Shown: positions 44,717 through 54,036, numbered from the stretch's first letter. The stretch is DNA of 64,000 nt from Cellvibrio japonicus Ueda107 (GCF_000019225.1 NC_010995.1:3852501-3916500); one strand, 5' to 3'. Program-made: numbers and translations. The notes: generated by a model not told the origin, from the letters alone.

Positions 44717-46403
44717 GGCCAGTCTCGCCTCCGTTCACAGCAGCACCGGTTATCCTTCCTTCGATGCTTTTTCCTGATGCACTTCTTTCTGATACTGAGC
44801 CTTTTTGCAGATCAATACACACATCCGCCAACAATTTTAACGCCGGTGAATGGGTGCACAGGACGACAATTTTTTGCTTTGCTTCCTCGCGCAATACCGC
44901 CAGGATCTGACGCTCAGTCACCACGTCCAGGTTTGCCGTCGGCTCATCCAGCAGCAGCACTGATGCATTACTATAAAATGCACGCGCCAGGCCCAGGCGA
45001 CGCAACTGGCCACCAGACCAGTTTCTGGCCCCGGAATCCTCAAGCGAGAAACCGGTATTGGCAAAATGGCAACTCGCCTTATCCAGGGCCTGTTGTATAG
45101 ACTCCAGGTTAACGGTTTCAGCAAAGAGACCGAGGTTATCGACCAGGCTGGCCTCTGCCCAATAAATTTGCTGGGGACAATAATGTAAGGACGGATAAGC
45201 CTTTTCCAGAAAAGCGGGAATAGCAATGCCATTCCACAAGGCCTTGCCGTGCGAGGGAGATTCCAATCCGGCAATCAGTCGCAGCAGGCTGGACTTTCCT
45301 GTACCACTGGGGCCATCAATCAGATAAATCTTGCCCGGCTCAAGCCGGATATTGATTCCCGTAAACAGCGCCTGTTGTCCCCGGTGCAGGCTGACACCAG
45401 ATAATTCAATCCGTTGCAGATCCTGTACCGGCAGGGTCGCCAGGCGATAATCGGTGGCGGTATTCTTATCGGCGCAGGCCTCGCCCAATAATGCCTGCAA
45501 CTGCGCCTTGCAATCGGCATAGGCTTTGGTAATGGCATTGAGCCGATAGATAGGGTCATACACAAAACCAACCAGCAAAATGCACAACAACACCAGCGCC
45601 ATCGTTAGCTGCTCATCAAGCACAGCGACGATACCCACCAATAGCAGCAGGACAAACAGCAGGTTTTTCAGGAAGCTCTGGATAAGCTCCTGCCGATTCA
45701 CCACCAATTCACGCTGATAGTAGGCGGCGTACAGCGGCTCGGTATCCTTACCCAGCAGGCTTTCCACATAGCGGTTCAAGCCAAAGACATTGATAATTTT
45801 TTTACTGGACAGCAGGTTGCCAATGCGCGCATTCATCTGGTTTTTTGTGTCTACATAGCGCGCAGACAGCGCTTTAGCCTGCCCCAGATGCGCGATCAAA
45901 TTGAGGTAATGCGCCCCCAAAAATACCAATGACAGCGCTAAAAACGGTATCGAAGCATAAGCCAGGATCAATAACACCAGCGTCGAGACAAACAATGAAT
46001 AGAGTAAAAAATAAAACAGCTCTGAAAAATTAAACTGGAAATTGGTAATAAAGGTAGAGAACCGTGCAACCACATCATCACCAGCATTGCCGGGTGCCGA
46101 TGCCCTGGCATGCAGGGTTTTGCCCATCACACGCCACAGCACCCACTTTTCAAACAGGAAACGACTTTTCATAAAAAAGTAGTCCTGCGCAAAATTAGCC
46201 AGCATGCGCACCGCCACCATCGCCAATAAAAGACCGATCATGAGCGAGAAATGCACAACATAGCCCTGGGGCAAAATAAAATCGGTGACTACAGAAAAAG
46301 CCAAGGGCACAACAATAGCAAATGAACTGACAGCGATAACCAGCAACACCAGGAATAACATATGCAACTTGCGTTGCCTGAAAAATATCACCAGGGGAGT
46401 CAT
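44706..46403 (-). CDS. ABC exporter half-transporter 2 (TMD-NBD)
   Basis: Protein of 565 residues: six-helix transmembrane domain (about 1-300) fused to an ATPase domain. Walker A is GPSGTGKSS, the signature is NWSGGQLRRLGLARAF and Walker B is VLLLDEPTANLD. The order is that of exporters (type IV ABC). Its start overlaps the end of the partner gene by 4 bases, so a heterodimer with the 46400-48211 product is expected. It likely exports the cluster product or a phosphorylated form of it, as AcbW/X/Y do for acarbose. Confidence 0.9.
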   Translation of the reverse strand: MTPLVIFFRQRKLHMLFLVLLVIAVSSFAIVVPLAFSVVTDFILPQGYVVHFSLMIGLLLAMVAVRMLANFAQDYFFMKSRFLFEKWVLWRVMGKTLHARASAPGNAGDDVVARFSTFITNFQFNFSELFYFLLYSLFVSTLVLLILAYASIPFLALSLVFLGAHYLNLIAHLGQAKALSARYVDTKNQMNARIGNLLSSKKIINVFGLNRYVESLLGKDTEPLYAAYYQRELVVNRQELIQSFLKNLLFVLLLLVGIVAVLDEQLTMALVLLCILLVGFVYDPIYRLNAITKAYADCKAQLQALLGEACADKNTATDYRLATLPVQDLQRIELSGVSLHRGQQALFTGINIRLEPGKIYLIDGPSGTGKSSLLRLIAGLESPSHGKALWNGIAIPAFLEKAYPSLHYCPQQIYWAEASLVDNLGLFAETVNLESIQQALDKASCHFANTGFSLEDSGARNWSGGQLRRLGLARAFYSNASVLLLDEPTANLDVVTERQILAVLREEAKQKIVVLCTHSPALKLLADVCIDLQKGSVSERSASGKSIEGRITGAAVNGGETGHGH

Positions 46404-48211
46404 GGCTGTCGACCTCCCTGCCTATCCTGTACGCTGCCATCACCAGCCAGGGTCCATACACGATGGGCAATATCAGCAAACCCTTCGCTATGGCTAATCA
46501 CCAAAACGATGGCATCGGTTAACGCCAGCAGCAAATCCTTGATAAGGTCTTCATTGACGCCATCCAGGGCGGATGTCGGCTCATCAAAAATAAAGACATC
46601 TGCCTCATATACATAGGCACGCAAAAAACACAGGCGCTGTATCTCACCACCGGATAACTGGTGGACGGGTTTATGTCCCCAGGCGCCCAGTCCCAAACGA
46701 TGGCATGCACGGGCAAACCGCTCCGGGTGGATGGGACGCTTTACCAGCTGGAGATTTTCCTGTGCCGTCAGGCTGGATATCAGCAGGTTATGCTGTTCTT
46801 GCAGGGCGATGCGCTGCCAGTATGTCGATAACTGCTCTGGCGCGAGTGGTGAGCCATTGACAAGCAGCGCCCCCTGGTCGGGAACCTGGAACCCCAACAA
46901 CAGGTTAACCAGGCTGGTTTTTCCACTGCCACTTTTTCCGCTCAGCAGATACAGCTGTCCCCGGGACAATTCGATCCTTACCTCCTCAAACAGGGGATGA
47001 TCATGACCCGGTAACAGCAAACGCTGGCAGTGCAGCACTATGTTCTTTAAAGGGTTACCCAGTGTTGTATTGGTGACCGGGCCAGTCGGATGGCGATTCC
47101 CCACCTGCTGGAGGGATTCCAGGTGCTCCAGATAATGGGCTTGCTGGTAATAGGCTTTTAAGGACTGTAAATAGTTATAGATTTTATACAGGGAGTCTAA
47201 TCGCGGAACTGTCATGGAAACCAGGATGTAAATTGCTATCAGCTCTGCAACACCTATTAGCCCATAAAAATAGAGCGTACCACCAATACCCAATAAGCCA
47301 ATGGACGTTAAAATGTTGAGTGTTACCTTTAAGTTGAAGGCAAAATTCCAGGTAATCCACTTACGTCCTTCCACCACAAAATATTCCTGCAACGCAGTTT
47401 GTATCCGCCTGAACAGATGGCGATTATCCTGATAGGCGAGCAAGTCACCCAGCCGTAAAATAGACAGCAGATAATGATTGAATTGATTGAGCGCATGAGG
47501 CTCTTCATCTATGGCAGGCTGGGCTTTTTCAGCCAACCAGATAGGACTGAAGAATGTCATTGCCAACGCGACAAAAACCACCAGGATAAACCAGGGGTTA
47601 TGCGCGAATAAATAAGCCAGCGTGATAGCGACAACCAATACAGCACGCAGTGCATTCTGTAACACATAGAGTTGGTGGCGCTGGAACACCTCCACCGAAT
47701 CGGCCAGGAAACTTTTGACAGAATGTAAGGCAGCCTGATTGGCGGTCGTAGGCCGGGCGCTCAGTGCAATACCAAAGAGCTTGCCAATATTGCGCTGCCA
47801 CAAGCGGGCATTGATGGAAGCCGCACAGCGATTAACGGCGTAATCACTGAGCGATCCTAATAACAACAGTACCAACACCAATGCACTGACCCGTGCAATA
47901 ACACTGAGCGATTCAGTACCATCCCAGTGTTGGGTTTCCATAACACCGAAGGCATAGCCAGTATAGAGGGACAAGACGAAGGGACCTGCCAGTACCGCCG
48001 ATAACAAGCTTGCTATACATAATTGCCAGCCTCCCGGAGAAACGCGTACCTCTTGCCATATCAAGAGGGCAACCTGTGCAATCGTCATCACCGGTTTTTC
48101 ATTTTCCTGGCCAACAGCTGAAGTGCTGGCAGAGATAGATTCTGGTGTCTGCGCAGCAGTATCCCTCCCTGTTAGCGAAGCAGCAATCCCTCTGTTAGTG
48201 GAGGAATTCAT
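46400..48211 (-). CDS. ABC exporter half-transporter 1 (TMD-NBD)
   Basis: Protein of 603 residues with a roughly 45-residue hydrophilic N-terminus, a six-helix domain and an ATPase domain. Walker A is SGKSGSGKTS, the signature is HQLSGGEIQRLCFLRA and Walker B is VFIFDEPTSALD. The Walker B Glu is replaced by Asp in neither half as far as I can see. It overlaps the PfkB kinase gene by 4 bases (ATGA) and the second half-transporter by 4 bases. A dimer of the two half-transporters would span the inner membrane. Confidence 0.9.
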   Translation of the reverse strand: MNSSTNRGIAASLTGRDTAAQTPESISASTSAVGQENEKPVMTIAQVALLIWQEVRVSPGGWQLCIASLLSAVLAGPFVLSLYTGYAFGVMETQHWDGTESLSVIARVSALVLVLLLLGSLSDYAVNRCAASINARLWQRNIGKLFGIALSARPTTANQAALHSVKSFLADSVEVFQRHQLYVLQNALRAVLVVAITLAYLFAHNPWFILVVFVALAMTFFSPIWLAEKAQPAIDEEPHALNQFNHYLLSILRLGDLLAYQDNRHLFRRIQTALQEYFVVEGRKWITWNFAFNLKVTLNILTSIGLLGIGGTLYFYGLIGVAELIAIYILVSMTVPRLDSLYKIYNYLQSLKAYYQQAHYLEHLESLQQVGNRHPTGPVTNTTLGNPLKNIVLHCQRLLLPGHDHPLFEEVRIELSRGQLYLLSGKSGSGKTSLVNLLLGFQVPDQGALLVNGSPLAPEQLSTYWQRIALQEQHNLLISSLTAQENLQLVKRPIHPERFARACHRLGLGAWGHKPVHQLSGGEIQRLCFLRAYVYEADVFIFDEPTSALDGVNEDLIKDLLLALTDAIVLVISHSEGFADIAHRVWTLAGDGSVQDRQGGRQP

Positions 48212-49149
48212 AAACCGGGAGCGCTTGTGAATGTATTGGCTTTTAGCTGCACAGCGTAATGCTGTTCCAATATTTCCGGAGCAAGATTTTCAGGGTAAAG
48301 GTGTTCGGAATTAATACACATGGCAGCCACAGTAGCGCCATACTGCATAGATTCCTGCAAGGTTTTTCCGCGACCATAGGCGTACAGAAAACCACTGAAA
48401 TAGGCATCGCCAGCACCATTGCTATCAACCAGGGGATAACCGGTCGCTATGCCGCACTCATACCAATTACCCTGTGAATCCAGTGCAGTTGATCCCGCTT
48501 TACCATGGGTGCACACCACAAATTCCTTTCCAGCGGCAACCTGCTCGCGCATAAATGTCTTATAGTCAGGAAGATTATCACTGGCGACAAAAATAACATC
48601 TGCCGCATCAATAAACGCCTGGTGATAGGGATTTTTTCCATCGTAGTCGTGCAGGTCAATCCAGACGGCTTTTCCGGCAGCGCGGGCAATCGCCAGGGAC
48701 GGGCGCGTGTAGTTGAGGATGGAGATTGCCGCGATATCAATTGTGTCGATTGCCGCTTCCAGGAACTGCCAATCCAATGCGGGTGATTCACAGGGCGGGA
48801 TGGTGTACAGCGAGATACGTTCGCCAGTGGGAGCCATTAAATTGGTATGTTGTTCTGTGGGCTCATCCAGGTAATCCACTACCAGTTTGATATTGGGATG
48901 ATCACAGGTTTTGATGATCTGTTGCGCTTCGGCGTCGCGCCCCAGGATACTGTGCATCAACACCGGAAACCCCAGGCGCGCAAGGTTTAACGCCTTGCCG
49001 GCCCCCGTACCGCCGACAGCTTTATAGGCTTTTTTGGCCCATATTGTCTTTGGCTCACCGGTGAGCGGTGCGGGTAAATGAATGATGGTATCAATCGAGG
49101 TTCCCCCCACAATCAATACGGTTTTATTTGAGCGGGTGTTTGCATTCAT
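48208..49149 (-). CDS. PfkB/ribokinase-family kinase, first gene of the cluster
   Basis: Protein of 313 residues. The N-terminal VLIVGGTSIDTIIHL and GGTGAGKALNLARLG (46-60) match the PfkB substrate region, and the C-terminal DSNGAGDAYFSGF (242-254, Asp248 catalytic base) the anion hole. It is likely a sugar or nucleoside kinase. AcbK, the acarbose 7-kinase that protects the acarbose producer, is also a PfkB member, so phosphorylation of the product for self-protection or export is one hypothesis. As the first gene it lies right behind the operators at 49363 and 49415, and it overlaps the exporter gene by 4 bases. Confidence 0.85.
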   Translation of the reverse strand: MNANTRSNKTVLIVGGTSIDTIIHLPAPLTGEPKTIWAKKAYKAVGGTGAGKALNLARLGFPVLMHSILGRDAEAQQIIKTCDHPNIKLVVDYLDEPTEQHTNLMAPTGERISLYTIPPCESPALDWQFLEAAIDTIDIAAISILNYTRPSLAIARAAGKAVWIDLHDYDGKNPYHQAFIDAADVIFVASDNLPDYKTFMREQVAAGKEFVVCTHGKAGSTALDSQGNWYECGIATGYPLVDSNGAGDAYFSGFLYAYGRGKTLQESMQYGATVAAMCINSEHLYPENLAPEILEQHYAVQLKANTFTSAPGL

Positions 49150-49362
49150 TCAGGTTTCTTCCGTAATCAAAATACCATTTTTGGCTTTACCATTGGTGCA
49201 CAATAACTGTTCATCCACGCACAGCAATTAATCACTTGCATTTTTTCAGGAAAATACGGGGGCGGATTTTTACAAATTCGAAAGCAAGGATAAGGCAACG
49301 TCAGACACAGTGGATTTCGGCATGGCAATGCTACTTGCATTTTTTTACGCACAACAAGCAAG

Positions 49363-49376
49363 TGCATACGTATTCA
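49363..49376. promoter_or_regulatory. Shared operator motif (copy 2)
   Basis: TGCATACGTATTCA shares eleven consecutive bases (CATACGTATTC plus A) with the site at 29170 and has TG...CA outer ends like a LacI-family operator. Confidence 0.65.
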
Positions 49377-49414
49377 GATGCGTGGGTTAGCACATAAATC
49401 AGATTGCAAAAAAT

Positions 49415-49428
49415 TACATACGTATTCA
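49415..49428. promoter_or_regulatory. Shared operator motif (copy 3)
   Basis: TACATACGTATTCA is identical to the 14 bases at 29170-29183. Centre-to-centre distance to copy 2 is 52 bp, about five helical turns, so two bound dimers would lie on one DNA face. Confidence 0.7.
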
Positions 49429-49505
49429 TTTCCCGGCGAATTGCTTTTTAAAAATGAATAACTCACCTTCCGCGGTTTTTTGACCAATTTCACAATGGTG
49501 ATCCC

Positions 49506-52136
49506 ATGAAAAAAATAGGCATGTGTGCTTTGCTGGCATTGCACAGCCAACTGCTGTGCGCGGCGCAGATAGTTGAAAAAAACGATAACAAAAATGAATG
49601 CGACGACAGACAGGCAGTATGCGCTCCAGCAGAAAAAATGATTCACGTGCCATCACCAGAATGGCAGGACCAAATTATTTACTCATTGATGATTGATCAT
49701 TTTTACGATGGCGACAAAAATCGAAACGACCAGGGCTTTGGACTTTATCGCCCCCAGGAAGAAGGTTTTTATAGTGGAGGAGACATTCCCGGCATTACCC
49801 AAAAAATTGATTATTTAAAAAGCCTGGGGGTCACAACCTTGCTGATCTCGCCGCCGGTTGCCAACCAGTGGTGGAATGGTTGGCTCAAGTCAACCGGTTA
49901 TCACGGTTATTGGCCGGTAAACTTTCGCGAAGTCGATGCCCATTACGGCAGCCTGGAGGATTACAAAACCCTGGCTGGCAAGCTGCATGAAAACCAGATG
50001 TATTTAATTCAGGATGCCGTGCTTAACCATGTGGCCCCCTATTACGAATATATTGGCAAATACGATCCTGAAGATCGCCGCAAAAATTATCGACTCGACC
50101 AGGAGTCAATTCCCAAGGTTCCCACCCAGTTTCCGTTTAATAAAATCGATTTATTAAATCCGGAACACGAAAAGGCAGCGGTTTACCACTGGACACCGCA
50201 GATTACCGACTACACCGATCCCGAACAGTCATTTCGCTACCAGGTGGCCTTTGTCAACGATTTGAACACCAGCAACCCATTGGTGCGCAAAACCCTGACC
50301 GAATCCCATACCTATTGGATCAAGGAGGTGGGGGTTGATGGATTCCGCTTTGACGCGGTTAAACATGTCGAACCGGACTTTTGGTATGAGTTTATGAATG
50401 GTGACGATGGTTTGCTGGCGGCAGCCCGGAGCACCGGACGCAATAACCTGTTGACCTTTGGCGAGTCCTACAATTTTTCTGATCCCTATCGCAACGATGG
50501 CGAAAAAATTGCGCTGCTCAACCTGGGCACCGAGGAAAAGCCAACCATTAAAACTGTGTTTGGTTACCCGCTCTACAATGAGTTGCGCCGTGTGCTAAAT
50601 GATGGCGGTGCAACAGCCTACCTGGGCTATCGGATTAACGCGCAGATGACGCTGTTTCCCGATCCCTTTATCGTGCCCAACTTTATTAATAACCACGATG
50701 TCGAACGCTTCCAGAAAAGCAGCAACCCACAGAGTTATGAGCAAGCCTGGGCGGTGTTGTTAACCATTCCGGGTATTCCGGTTATTTACCAGGGCGATGA
50801 GCAAAATTTTATGCCGATTCGCCAGGCCATGTTTAAGGGCGGTATCCGATCTGATCGGGATCATTTTGACCAGGACAGTCACTTTTTCAATCACCTGCAG
50901 AAACTGATTGACATCAGGCGGCAGCACAAGGTGTTTACCCGCGGCAGTTTTTCCCTGCTGCAGGACAACACCGCAGGCCCCGGAATATTGGCTTATTCGC
51001 GCCACTACCAACATGATACAGCCCTGGTGGTGATTAATACGTCCGATGTGTTTAGCTCCCTGGTAAACCTTCCTGCGGGCAGCTTTCCGCCCAATCGTCG
51101 ATTAAAACCGCTCTTTGCAGATAAAGGCTCCACCGGCGTTAAGCCGTTGGTAACAGGCCCCAACGGGGAGTTGGTATTTAATGTGCAAGCGCGCAGTACG
51201 CTGGTGTTTATCCTGGATGACAAAGAACAGCGTCCAGCCTCAAAAAGTCGCCATTGGATTACGCTCGACCAGCAACTGAAGAACAACGAAATCGGCAAGG
51301 CAACAGATTTGAGCGGCCGCTTATCCAAGGCGAATACCGATATGCTGCTGGTGATTAATGGCAACCTGGATCGGGCGCTGCCCCTGCGCAGTGACAACAA
51401 AGGCTACTGGTCCGTATCCCTGCCCGCCCTGGGCATTAACAATAAAGCGCAGGAGTTTTCACTGTATGTGCCCACACTGGGCCTGGCCTCGCCCACACAA
51501 CAATTAACCGTGTCCGCCCAGAGTGGCGTGAATCACTATCGCGTGGAAGATCCACTGGGCGATGATTACGGTTTGCACAAGAACTACACCAAACCGCGCT
51601 ATCACACCTTCCGCCAGCAAATGGATATCAAGGCCGTACAGGTCAAACATCGCGGCCCGGCATTGGAATTGACCATCGAAATGCCCGAAATAACCCACAT
51701 GTATGCCTACCCCAACGGGTTTGACCATGTCGGTTTCCATATTTATTTTGATGTAAGTGCGCAGGGCGACCGCCACTTGCCCATGCTGAATGCCGAAACA
51801 CCGGCGGGCATGCGCTGGGATATCGCACACCATATGTTCTGTGCCGGCAATTACATTTACCTCAACACCGGCAGCGATCGCAACAATCCAGGTAAGCGCA
51901 TTAACCTGTCACCGGTCATTGATATAGACCGCAAACAAAAAACCTTTACCTTCACCTATGATTTTTCTGCGCTGGGTGTAGACAATTGGCACGGCAAGAA
52001 AATTTATATCACGACCTGGGATCGCAACCAGGATGGCCTGCGTCCACTAAAACCGGTGGCGAGCCAAAGTGATTTTGGTGGCGGCAACGATAGCAGCGCC
52101 AAAATTTTGGATGATATTCTGGTGAGTATTCCCTAG
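49506..52136 (+). CDS. Secreted GH13 alpha-amylase-type enzyme, paralogue of 26351-28993
   Basis: Protein of 876 residues with a signal peptide (MKKIGMCALLALHSQLLCAAQ). GH13 regions are complete: LIQDAVLNHVAP, GVDGFRFDAVKHV (Asp about 283), LTFGESYNF (Glu about 320) and FINNHDVERF (Asp about 398). A beta-sandwich follows, then the glucodextranase-type C-domain opening VEDPLGDDYGLHKNYTKP. Its architecture mirrors the starch-locus GH13, so the two are duplicates. It is divergent from the cyclitol operon and shares its operators, so it is probably induced together with it. It may feed maltodextrin acceptors to synthesis or be an amylase that resists the product. Confidence 0.9.
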   Translation: MKKIGMCALLALHSQLLCAAQIVEKNDNKNECDDRQAVCAPAEKMIHVPSPEWQDQIIYSLMIDHFYDGDKNRNDQGFGLYRPQEEGFYSGGDIPGITQKIDYLKSLGVTTLLISPPVANQWWNGWLKSTGYHGYWPVNFREVDAHYGSLEDYKTLAGKLHENQMYLIQDAVLNHVAPYYEYIGKYDPEDRRKNYRLDQESIPKVPTQFPFNKIDLLNPEHEKAAVYHWTPQITDYTDPEQSFRYQVAFVNDLNTSNPLVRKTLTESHTYWIKEVGVDGFRFDAVKHVEPDFWYEFMNGDDGLLAAARSTGRNNLLTFGESYNFSDPYRNDGEKIALLNLGTEEKPTIKTVFGYPLYNELRRVLNDGGATAYLGYRINAQMTLFPDPFIVPNFINNHDVERFQKSSNPQSYEQAWAVLLTIPGIPVIYQGDEQNFMPIRQAMFKGGIRSDRDHFDQDSHFFNHLQKLIDIRRQHKVFTRGSFSLLQDNTAGPGILAYSRHYQHDTALVVINTSDVFSSLVNLPAGSFPPNRRLKPLFADKGSTGVKPLVTGPNGELVFNVQARSTLVFILDDKEQRPASKSRHWITLDQQLKNNEIGKATDLSGRLSKANTDMLLVINGNLDRALPLRSDNKGYWSVSLPALGINNKAQEFSLYVPTLGLASPTQQLTVSAQSGVNHYRVEDPLGDDYGLHKNYTKPRYHTFRQQMDIKAVQVKHRGPALELTIEMPEITHMYAYPNGFDHVGFHIYFDVSAQGDRHLPMLNAETPAGMRWDIAHHMFCAGNYIYLNTGSDRNNPGKRINLSPVIDIDRKQKTFTFTYDFSALGVDNWHGKKIYITTWDRNQDGLRPLKPVASQSDFGGGNDSSAKILDDILVSIP

Positions 52137-52166
52137 CTGGTTTCTCAGCCGGGAATTAGCGCAGTA

Positions 52167-52194
52167 CCGGCAACCTGCCCACGCAGGTTGCCGG
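52167..52194. terminator. Convergent hairpin after GH13
   Basis: A 12-bp perfect stem (CCGGCAACCTGC / GCAGGTTGCCGG) with loop CCAC lies between the convergent GH13 and glutathione peroxidase genes. No T-run follows, so it is a weak or stabilising terminator. Confidence 0.6.
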
Positions 52195-52206
52195 TCTGAA
52201 AATGGA

Positions 52207-52755
52207 TTACAGGACTTTCTCGATTGCGCTGGTCAGCTCGGCGGCATCCGGTTTCACACGGCTGCCAAAATGCTGGATCAGCTTGCCGTTTTTATCCAGC
52301 AGGTATTTATTGAAATTCCACTTGGGTTCCGTCGACTCTTTGGCCAGGGTTTTAAACAAATCATTCGCCTGGTCGCCAGTGACATGGGTGGGCGCCAACA
52401 TGGTAAAGGTGACACCGTAATTCAGGTAGCAAATTTCGGCCGCTTTTTCTTCGTCCTTATCTTCCTGCTTAAAGTCGTCACTGGCAAAACCCACCACGAC
52501 CAACCCCTTGTCTTTGTACTTCTGGTAGACCGCTTCCATTTCCTTGAACTGGGAAGTAAAGCCGCAATGGCTGGCGGTATTTACCACTAATACCGGCTTG
52601 TTTTCCGTCAGTTCACAGAGATCGACCGACGCCTGGGAATGCAGTTTGCGGTACTCACCCTGCAGGTAGTCCGGGCAGGCAGCCTGGGCGCCTGTAGCCG
52701 CCAGCAGGGCGCCGAATAAGAGTCCGGAATAACAGTGTGCAGCCTTGATCAACAC
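52207..52755 (-). CDS. Exported glutathione-peroxidase-family protein
   Basis: Thioredoxin-fold peroxidase of 182 residues. A signal peptide (GLLFGALLAATGAQA) is followed by a mature protein starting ACPDYLQG. The peroxidatic Cys is in NTASHCGFTSQ (family N-x-A-S-x-C-G-x-T). The usual second block with an active-site Gln (CNQFGGQE) is altered to FASDDFKQED, so the Gln may be missing. WNFNKYLLDKNG is the conserved Trp-Asn block. It should reduce peroxides in the periplasm, with thioredoxin-like donors. It is convergent with the GH13 gene. Confidence 0.88.
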   Translation of the reverse strand: MLIKAAHCYSGLLFGALLAATGAQAACPDYLQGEYRKLHSQASVDLCELTENKPVLVVNTASHCGFTSQFKEMEAVYQKYKDKGLVVVGFASDDFKQEDKDEEKAAEICYLNYGVTFTMLAPTHVTGDQANDLFKTLAKESTEPKWNFNKYLLDKNGKLIQHFGSRVKPDAAELTSAIEKVL

Positions 52756-52872
52756 GATAAACCTCCTGACGATAGAAAGGGGAAAGACTGCTGATCATAC
52801 GCCTGCCGGCAGGAAATGGATGCGAAGAATGGTTAAGGAATAGCGAATCGGCAGGATTTTCTGCCGATCCGT

Positions 52873-54036
52873 TTAATACCAGAAGGAGAAGTAGAAGCGG
52901 ATAACGTCAGCTTCAAGGCTGTAGAGCGGTTCAGTACCGGCGGCATATTCGCTGGGATTTACACGCGCATCGCGGAAATCATCGTAATCAATACTGAAGT
53001 GATCCCAATAGAGGTTGACGGTGGATTTTTCAAACCAGGGGACAAAACCTTTGGGTAGTTTATAAGTAGCCCCTAAACCTATCACAGACGATGAAAACGG
53101 GCTCAGCTCCTTATCGCGCGCCAGATAATTCTGGGCATCACGGAACGGAAAAAGATCATTGTAAAAATCCGCGCCGGTTTTCTGGTCGTAGATACGCACC
53201 TTGCCTTCCAATATCCAGTTATCGCGCCAGGCATGGGTATAACGCAACTCGTAGTTTTGTGCCTCAATACCCCAGCTGTCCTCAAAGGTGCGGTACTCAC
53301 CGCGTATCGACGCGCGCCAGGGCAAATGGTAGATAGCCCGAATACCAAAGGCATCACTATTGCGCGTATGCGGGTAGCGCTCAGCTTGATACGAATACCC
53401 TCCCGATACCGCATCCAGGAAACGCACCGAACGATAGGGGTTGTTTAAACAACTTTGTTCATCAGTCAGGTTGAGGCACTGGTCTGTCGCCGCGTCGTAG
53501 CTGAAGGAGGCGAGCAGATTTTTAGTCACAATCTGCGAGGCATTGATGCTGTATTTGCGCCGCTGCAAATCGCGCTTATAGGTGGGGTCGGTATTTTGGC
53601 CAACCACATCCTGGCCAAAACTCACGCCAAAACCCAGGGTGGTCAGGTCACCAAAAAAGCTCTGGTCGATGCCAAAACTGTAGGTTTTTGCGTCGTAATC
53701 ATTTTCCTTGCTGGCGGTATAGCCGAGGTTGATGGTGGACCGGTCCACCAGGTACTGCGCACTTAAACCGTGCTCCTTACGCTCTTCGCTGTAGGGGCTT
53801 GCGGTGGCCTCCACGTCAATCGACGCACTGCTGACCATATCTACATAGTAATTGGCCGCCAGCGACACCGAAGCGCCCACATTTTTGCGCACCAGGATTG
53901 AGGGGCCGTCGATTTGCGCACCGCCGCCATCGTAACCGTGGTAGAGGATATCGATACGCTCATCGGGCAACACGGCGGCCCGGGCAGACACGGACAAGAC
54001 CAGCAGCAGTAGGAGCAGGCGATTAATTACAGCCAC
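52873..54036 (-). CDS. DUF3570 outer-membrane barrel protein
   Basis: The likely start is GTG at 54036, behind GGGAGG, giving a neat signal peptide (VINRLLLLLLVLSVSARAA). An upstream ATG at 54084 would overlap the previous gene further. The mature protein (about 365 residues) has alternating beta strands typical of a porin-like barrel and ends VIRFYFSFWY with a terminal aromatic. VLPDERIDILYHGYDGGGAQIDGPSI is the opening I know from DUF3570. These proteins usually travel with DUF4266 and TlpA-like genes, as here. The function is not established. It overlaps the DUF4266 gene by 14 bases. Confidence 0.85.
   Translation of the reverse strand: MAVINRLLLLLLVLSVSARAAVLPDERIDILYHGYDGGGAQIDGPSILVRKNVGASVSLAANYYVDMVSSASIDVEATASPYSEERKEHGLSAQYLVDRSTINLGYTASKENDYDAKTYSFGIDQSFFGDLTTLGFGVSFGQDVVGQNTDPTYKRDLQRRKYSINASQIVTKNLLASFSYDAATDQCLNLTDEQSCLNNPYRSVRFLDAVSGGYSYQAERYPHTRNSDAFGIRAIYHLPWRASIRGEYRTFEDSWGIEAQNYELRYTHAWRDNWILEGKVRIYDQKTGADFYNDLFPFRDAQNYLARDKELSPFSSSVIGLGATYKLPKGFVPWFEKSTVNLYWDHFSIDYDDFRDARVNPSEYAAGTEPLYSLEADVIRFYFSFWY

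Larger units (their letters stand above)
49150..49505. promoter_or_regulatory. Divergent promoter region of the cyclitol operon and the secreted GH13
   Basis: This 356-bp region separates the minus-strand cluster from the plus-strand GH13. It holds two operator copies (49363, 49415) 52 bp apart, and a TTGCATTTTTT motif occurs twice (about 49227 and 49335). Core promoters are not obvious by eye. No gene was found; short frames here are not supported. Confidence 0.6.
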
